Below, in pieces: positions 59,318 through 64,000 of a DNA stretch of 64,000 nt; the stretch's first letter is position 1, and each line of letters starts with the position of its first letter. The position numbers and the translations under genes were made by a program. The stretch spans positions 248,001 through 312,000 of the forward strand of contig JAJEIO010000019.1 in assembly GCA_022827835.1 (NCBI GenBank). The letters are read 5' to 3'. The notes beneath the pieces were generated by a model. It saw only the letters and a list, made by a program, of their open reading frames with translations, ran no database searches and was not told the DNA's origin. The stretch comes from Candidatus Latescibacterota bacterium (GTDB lineage: Bacteria > Latescibacterota > UBA2968 > UBA8231).

Positions 59318-61888
59318 ATGAAAGAGCGCTTATCTATTTTTGCTCTGGCTTTTGGCCTTGCGGCCCTGCTCTCTGTGAGCTTGGCCTCTGAGGCCGTGGC
59401 CCAAGAAGAAGCGCAAGAAGACGAGGAAATGCTCGAAGGCGTTGTGGAGGTTGAAGAGCTGGTGGTGACCGGTTCGCGTGCTCAGTCGCGCACTGTAACC
59501 GACTCACCCGTGCCCATTGACGTCATTGGTGCCGACGAGTTTGCCAAGCAAGGCGGAGCGGACCTGGCAGACTTGGTGCGGAATGTCGTGCCCTCGTACA
59601 ACGTCAACACCCAGCCGATCAGCGATGCGGGCACGGTCGTCCGACCGCCCAACATGCGAGGGTTGGCTCCCGACCACGCGCTGGTTCTGGTCAACGGCAA
59701 GCGCCGCCATCGCGCTGCGGTGATTCACTGGCTGGGCAACGGCGTCGCCGATGGCGCGCAGGGCCCTGATTTGGCACCCATCCCGGCGATCGCGCTCAAT
59801 CGCGTGGAGGTCCTGCGCGACGGCGCGTCGGCTCAGTACGGCTCGGACGCCATTGCCGGCGTGTTGAACTTCCGCCTCAAGGACCGTTCCGATGGTCTGG
59901 CGATTGAGACCAAAGTCGGCAGCTTCCAAGACGGCGAAGGCATCCTCGGCGATGGCGAGTTGTTTTCCATCGCTGGCAATCTCGGCTTGGGTAACGATAA
60001 TGCGTGGGCCAATCTCAGCTTGGAATACGGCAACTCGGGCGAAACCATCCGCTCGGTGCAGCGCAATGATGCCGCGGGCCTGATTGCCGCGGGCAACACG
60101 AATGTGGCCAATCCCGCCCAAATCTGGGGGCAGCCCTTCATCAGGGACGATCTGAAATTCTTCGCCAACTACGGGGCGACTCTGAGCGAGGATCTCGACT
60201 TCTATGGACACGCCAACTACGCCAGCAAAGAAACGGAAGGCGGGTTCTATTTCCGCAATCCCCATACCCGTAGCGGCGTGTTTAAGGGGCCGGAACTCGA
60301 GGACGGGACTCCATCCCTGCTGGTTGGCGATTTGGACGGTGTGGGTCAGGGCGGCGAATGCGCCCCGGTACCTATCATTGACAACAAGCCGGACCAGGAT
60401 GCTTGGCTACAGATTCGCGACGATCCCAATTGCTTCTCGTTCCTGAAAATGTTTCCCGGTGGTTTCACGCCCCGCTTCGGCGGTTTCACCACGGATGAAT
60501 CCATTCTTTTGGGCCTGAAGGGATTTGCAGCCGAGACGTTGGGTTGGAGCCTGAGCGCGTCTTATGGCCGCCACCACGCAGACTACTTCATCTTCAATAC
60601 CGTGAATGCCTCAATGGGGCCTGATACGCCGACATCGTTCAACCCGGGAGACTACATCCAGACGGATGTCAATTTAAACTTCGACATCACGTACCCGGTC
60701 AGCGACCAGGTATTTTTGGCCGCAGGGGCCGAACGTCGCAATGAAGCATTCGAGATAGTGGAGGGACAGATCGAGTCCTACCTGATTGGTCAGCCGTTGG
60801 CCAGCCAAGGGTTCCAGCCCGCTACCAATGGTTTCTCAGGCTTTAGCAAGGTGGCAGCCGGCCGCTGGGATCGCACCAACACGGCCGTGTACGTGGAGGC
60901 GGATTTTGAGCCGGTTGATCCGTTGCTGCTTTCCGTGGCCCTGCGCTCGGAGGATTTTAGCGACTTTGGCAGCACCACCAACTACAAGGGAGCCGCCAAT
61001 TTCGCCCTTACGGACGACTTAAAGTTGCGCGGTAGTTACAGCACCGGCTTCCGGGCACCTACGCCTGGCCAGCAAAATGCCTTCAACATAACGACCGAGT
61101 TCAACTTCGAGAAAAACGACTTGGTCAACAACGGCACCGTGCCTTCCACCAGCCGCGCAGTTGGACTGGTCCTTGGTTTAGATGGCGGCGGGCCGGCGCT
61201 CAAACCTGAAAACTCGATCAACCTCTCCGGGGGCGTCGTCGTCAATATGGGCGTCGTTAGCGCGACGATCGACTACTTCAACATCAAGGTGGAGGATCGC
61301 CTGACGGTCTCGCAAGACTTCGCGCTGAGCGATGAGCAGAAACAGCAGCTAATCAACGAGGGCCTAACCAGCGCGGCCGGCCTGCAGGAGTTCCGCTTCT
61401 TCACCAATGACTTCGACACGGCAACCAACGGGATCGACCTCGTCGTCTCGGCACCGGTGGGTTCGGGCCAGATGAGTTTGGCCTACAACTATACGAGCAC
61501 CGAAGTCACCGACCACAATCCGGACATTCTCGACGATCTCCGGCTGCGGGAATTGGAGGAGAATCTGCCCAAGCAGCGCGGGAATTTGACGCTGACCCAA
61601 GCCCTGAGCGAGCGTTGGAGTGGCCTAGGTCGCGCCAGCTACTACGGCGAATGGTACGACTCTGAAGACGATCAGACCTATAGTGGCAAGGTGCTGTTTG
61701 ACCTTGAAACCAGCATCTCGTTTGACGAGGCCCAATCCGCCATCGCCATTGGCGTGCAGAATATCCTCAACACCTATCCCGACGAACATGAACTAGCTAG
61801 GGATCGGACCGGCAACAAGTACAGCCAGTTCAGTCCCTTTGGTTTTGGCGGCGCGTTCTGGTACGTGAAATACAGCTACAGTCGCTAA
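59318..61888 (+). CDS. TonB-dependent outer-membrane receptor
   Basis: An 856-residue receptor with a signal peptide (about 1-29, ending AVAQ), an acidic spacer and a TonB-box-like EVEELVVTGSRAQ. A plug domain follows (about 55-180; PVPIDVIGADEF, NMRGLAPDHALVLVNGKRRHR, NRVEVLRDGASAQYGSDAIAGVLNF), then a 22-strand-type barrel with TGFRAPTPGQQN and an aromatic C-terminus (FWYVKYSYSR). ATG 59318 has AAGGAGG 8 nt upstream; an earlier in-frame ATG at 59285 precedes that site. The plug resembles siderophore/vitamin/polysaccharide receptors of the large family; the ligand is unknown. A strong terminator follows. Confidence 0.93.
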   Translation: MKERLSIFALAFGLAALLSVSLASEAVAQEEAQEDEEMLEGVVEVEELVVTGSRAQSRTVTDSPVPIDVIGADEFAKQGGADLADLVRNVVPSYNVNTQPISDAGTVVRPPNMRGLAPDHALVLVNGKRRHRAAVIHWLGNGVADGAQGPDLAPIPAIALNRVEVLRDGASAQYGSDAIAGVLNFRLKDRSDGLAIETKVGSFQDGEGILGDGELFSIAGNLGLGNDNAWANLSLEYGNSGETIRSVQRNDAAGLIAAGNTNVANPAQIWGQPFIRDDLKFFANYGATLSEDLDFYGHANYASKETEGGFYFRNPHTRSGVFKGPELEDGTPSLLVGDLDGVGQGGECAPVPIIDNKPDQDAWLQIRDDPNCFSFLKMFPGGFTPRFGGFTTDESILLGLKGFAAETLGWSLSASYGRHHADYFIFNTVNASMGPDTPTSFNPGDYIQTDVNLNFDITYPVSDQVFLAAGAERRNEAFEIVEGQIESYLIGQPLASQGFQPATNGFSGFSKVAAGRWDRTNTAVYVEADFEPVDPLLLSVALRSEDFSDFGSTTNYKGAANFALTDDLKLRGSYSTGFRAPTPGQQNAFNITTEFNFEKNDLVNNGTVPSTSRAVGLVLGLDGGGPALKPENSINLSGGVVVNMGVVSATIDYFNIKVEDRLTVSQDFALSDEQKQQLINEGLTSAAGLQEFRFFTNDFDTATNGIDLVVSAPVGSGQMSLAYNYTSTEVTDHNPDILDDLRLRELEENLPKQRGNLTLTQALSERWSGLGRASYYGEWYDSEDDQTYSGKVLFDLETSISFDEAQSAIAIGVQNILNTYPDEHELARDRTGNKYSQFSPFGFGGAFWYVKYSYSR

Positions 61889-61919
61889 GGAACGCCGAAC
61901 GGCAATCCTAAGTTACAAT

Positions 61920-61955
61920 AAAAGGCCGGGTACCTATTTGGGTACCCGGCCTTTT
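61920..61955 (+). terminator. Rho-independent terminator of the TonB receptor gene
   Basis: AAAAGGCCGGGTACC (61920-61934), loop TATTTG, and the exact complement GGTACCCGGCCTTTT (61941-61955) form a 15-bp stem ending in TTTT. The A/T symmetry allows it to work on both strands. Confidence 0.9.
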
Positions 61956-61981
61956 GCATCTTAACCTGAAGTGAGCAGCAA

Positions 61982-63619
61982 ATGACCTCATCCTACCGCG
62001 ACGCCTTAGAACACATCCGTCGCGCCTTTCCCCAACCGATATCCGACCCCATTCACGATTCGTATTTCGTGCATTCCATCATGCGCGCCCTAGACCAAGT
62101 CGATGACCTGAAAATGCAGTTGCCGACGCTTGGTCCGGTAGTTTCTGGCGACTTTGCCGAAGCGCAAAACGCCGAACTGCCCGCTGAGATGTCGTCGGTC
62201 GAGGCAGTTACCTCAGACCTCGTCAGCTACCTGCGCGGCATAACCATCTCCAGCCATCCCCACACCCAACAAAACGTCATCGCGCCCCCGACCATTCCCA
62301 GCCTCATCGGCGTTCTGCTCGCCTCGTTGCACAATCCCAACATTGCTTGGGATGAATACAGCCGCCTCGTCGCCTTGGCCGAAGTCGAATCAGTCGCCAT
62401 CACCGCGCGGATGGTTGGCTACGACCCACAACAGGCCAGTGGCACATTCACCTTTGGCGGAACCGGCACCACGCTCTATGGGGTAAAGATCGGCCTGGAA
62501 AAGGCCTGTCCGCAGGCCATGCAAAAGGGCGTATCCGACGACGTGGTGGTACTCGTTTCCGACGCTGGGCACTACTGCGCCCACAACATCGTCGGCTGGC
62601 TCGGCATGGGCACCGACCAGTTGATCGTCATTCCGACGATAGCCGAGAACGAAATTGATCTCGCGCAGCTAGAAGATGCAGCGCGAACGGCCTTGGGCAG
62701 CGGAAAAAAAATTGCCGCCTTTATTGCGACTATGGGGACTACGGATGCGTTTGGCTTGGACGACTTGCAGGCGATTGTGGCCATGCGCGACTCGCTCGTC
62801 GAGGAATTCCAACTCTCCTACCGCCCGCACATCCACGCCGATTCGGTCATTGGCTGGGCGTGGTCGGTGTTCAACGACTACGATTTTCAGGACAACCCCT
62901 TGGAGTTTCGCCCGCGGACCCTGCGCGCCCTCGCTGGAGCGTGCCGGCGCATCCGCCATCTGGCGCTGGCCGATTCCATGGGCATCGACTTCCACAAGAC
63001 CGGCTTTGCCCCGTACATCTCCAGCCTCGTCCTCGTCAAAGACCGGGCGGATTTGCAACTCCTGATGCGCGATCCGCAACAGATGCCGTACCTCTATCAC
63101 TTTGGCGACCACCGCCCCGGCATGTACACCCTCGAAACATCCAGAGCCGGGACCGGGCCGCTAACTGCGCTGGCCAATTTTCGCTTTTTCGGCGAGCAGG
63201 GATTGCGCGTCGCACTCGGGCACATCGTCGAGATGACCCAGCTTTTGCGCGAGCACCTCGAAGGGCACGAAGCCATCACCGTGCTCAACCGCGACAATTT
63301 TGGCACGGTAACGCTCTTCCGGGTGTATCCACCCGACGTGGATACTTTTGCGATCAAGCGCCAAGAATTCGAAGACCCGGCCTATCGGGAAACGCTACTA
63401 GCCCACAACGACTACAACCGCAAAATTTTCGATTACGTACACGCGGAGGCCATGGCCGGACGCGGAGTCGTCATTTCCTCGACCGACTGCTACCGGCACA
63501 CCCAATACCAAGAACCGATTGTCGCGCTGAAGTCCTTTATCGTGTCGCCGTTTGTGGATGAAAAGGATGTCGAAGTCGTAGTGGCAAAAGTATTGGAAGC
63601 GAGAGAAAAGTTCGTCTAA
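61982..63619 (+). CDS. Group II pyridoxal-phosphate decarboxylase (glutamate/aromatic/DABA type)
   Basis: A 545-residue fold-type I PLP enzyme. FTFGGTGTTLYGVKIG holds the phosphate-binding region (the family usually has TSGG-T). DAGHYC provides the stacking His, HIHADSVIGWAW the Asp that contacts the pyridine ring, and ADSMGIDFHKTGFAPYISS the Schiff-base Lys (about 340). The C-terminal small domain is complete. Relatives decarboxylate glutamate, 2,4-diaminobutyrate, aspartate or aromatic amino acids; the residues visible do not settle the substrate. The length matches the larger DABA/PanP-type members. It is monocistronic behind the receptor terminator. Confidence 0.87.
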   Translation: MTSSYRDALEHIRRAFPQPISDPIHDSYFVHSIMRALDQVDDLKMQLPTLGPVVSGDFAEAQNAELPAEMSSVEAVTSDLVSYLRGITISSHPHTQQNVIAPPTIPSLIGVLLASLHNPNIAWDEYSRLVALAEVESVAITARMVGYDPQQASGTFTFGGTGTTLYGVKIGLEKACPQAMQKGVSDDVVVLVSDAGHYCAHNIVGWLGMGTDQLIVIPTIAENEIDLAQLEDAARTALGSGKKIAAFIATMGTTDAFGLDDLQAIVAMRDSLVEEFQLSYRPHIHADSVIGWAWSVFNDYDFQDNPLEFRPRTLRALAGACRRIRHLALADSMGIDFHKTGFAPYISSLVLVKDRADLQLLMRDPQQMPYLYHFGDHRPGMYTLETSRAGTGPLTALANFRFFGEQGLRVALGHIVEMTQLLREHLEGHEAITVLNRDNFGTVTLFRVYPPDVDTFAIKRQEFEDPAYRETLLAHNDYNRKIFDYVHAEAMAGRGVVISSTDCYRHTQYQEPIVALKSFIVSPFVDEKDVEVVVAKVLEAREKFV

Positions 63620-63624
63620 AGCCG

Positions 63625-64000
63625 CTAGCTCTCTTGCGCCTTTACGGCGTCCCGGATTTCGCGGATGGTGCCTTCCAGCCGGTCTAGCCGCTCGTTCACG
63701 TCTTTTACGTCTTCTTGAATTTTCGTCACGATCCCGACTTGCTCTTCTAGCTCCTCGACCTTCAAGGAATCCTCATCGCTTACGAGGATGCTCGTCAGCG
63801 TCGCTGTAAAGACACCCACCAGCACCATACCCGTAATTACCAGAAAAACGGTGAGGATTTTGCCCGAAGCCGTCTCGGGATTGTGGATGTCGGCGTACCC
63901 GCCAGTGACCAGCGTCGTAAAGCTCCACCAAAGACTCGCCCCAAATCCCGAACCAGACTCCATGCGCTCCAAGCCCATAAAAATGAAGGCCCCAAACACG
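63625..64000 (-). CDS. Two-TM-type ion channel with unusual selectivity filter (partial, cut by right edge)
   Basis: The C-terminal part of an Ion_trans_2/KcsA-like channel; the N-terminus is beyond the window. A pore helix WWSFTTLVTGGYADIHNP is followed by the inner helix ILTVFLVITGMVLVGVFTATLTSILV and a charged C-terminal coiled coil (EELEEQVGIVTKIQEDVKDVNERLDRLEG). The filter position reads T-G-G-Y-A-D where potassium channels have T-V-G-Y-G-D. The coiled coil suggests tetramer assembly. Five bases separate it from the convergent decarboxylase gene. Confidence 0.8.
   Translation of the reverse strand, partial: VFGAFIFMGLERMESGSGFGASLWWSFTTLVTGGYADIHNPETASGKILTVFLVITGMVLVGVFTATLTSILVSDEDSLKVEELEEQVGIVTKIQEDVKDVNERLDRLEGTIREIRDAVKAQES

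Overview
The window is GC-rich, densely coded chromosomal DNA from a Gram-negative bacterium. Evidence for a double membrane includes a TonB-dependent receptor, an outer-membrane barrel, LolA-like and RND genes, and an RseP protease. Several secreted proteins end in FlgD-like/'TPNGDG' C-terminal modules of the type-IX-like sorting kind. The window also carries many phytanoyl-CoA dioxygenases, Gfo/Idh oxidoreductases, enolase-superfamily enzymes and a CaiB transferase. This mix suggests an uncultured marine or host-associated lineage of the FCB neighbourhood (Latescibacterota- or Poribacteria-like). That placement is inference; no rRNA or tRNA gene was recognised.

Layout. 1-6.7 kb: the 5' part of an NfeD/ClpP-type membrane protease (running off the left edge), a divergent amidohydrolase and a full-length HrpA helicase. 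6.7-11.5 kb: a minus-strand catabolic cluster (xylose-isomerase-like TIM barrel, GH13 enzyme, DUF3500 protein, double cupin). 11.5-20.9 kb: a plus-strand run (Gfo/Idh oxidoreductase, D-cysteine desulfhydrase-like PLP enzyme, TauE/SafE exporter, PhyH dioxygenase, two large related secreted proteins, a beta-propeller lactonase), then an AT-richer HAD phosphatase. 21.7-24.8 kb: minus-strand operon of a galactonate-dehydratase-like enzyme, an inositol monophosphatase-family enzyme and an M24 peptidase. 24.9-28.6 kb: a complete ribose/galactose-type ABC importer (binding protein, double ATPase, permease). 28.6-30.9 kb: a decayed copy of a secreted-protein sorting domain, a LacI-type operator-like palindrome and a secreted Cache-domain protein closed by a strong terminator. 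31-38.6 kb: pheA, pnuC, three PhyH dioxygenases, an RraA-like aldolase, a Gfo/Idh enzyme, a CaiB/BaiF transferase and a small conserved-looking protein. 38.8-44.5 kb: a PadR repressor behind a duplicated operator, a lipoprotein beta-glucosidase, a CPBP protease, and a VOC / mandelate-racemase / SDR set.

44.5-50.1 kb holds the most system-like accessory locus: four minus-strand genes encoding an MpaB/Lcp-type (DUF2236) haem oxygenase, an RND/MMPL exporter, a LolA-like lipoprotein carrier and an outer-membrane barrel. The last three are translationally coupled. Together they look like a lipid modification-and-export route across the envelope. 50.3-64 kb is mostly housekeeping: myo-inositol-phosphate synthase, DusB, NIPSNAP, 5-formyl-THF cyclo-ligase, uppS-cdsA-rseP-queG, ftsY, a TonB receptor, a group II PLP decarboxylase and, at the right edge, a two-TM-type ion channel with an unusual selectivity filter.

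The accessory parts point to a heterotroph living on sugars, sugar acids, inositol-like polyols and small organic acids, with a surface decorated by secreted modular proteins. No insertion sequence, prophage or CRISPR array was found. The signs of rearrangement are small: a duplicated and decayed sorting domain, a truncated copy of the RND gene start, and possible gene remnants after hrpA and upstream of padR.
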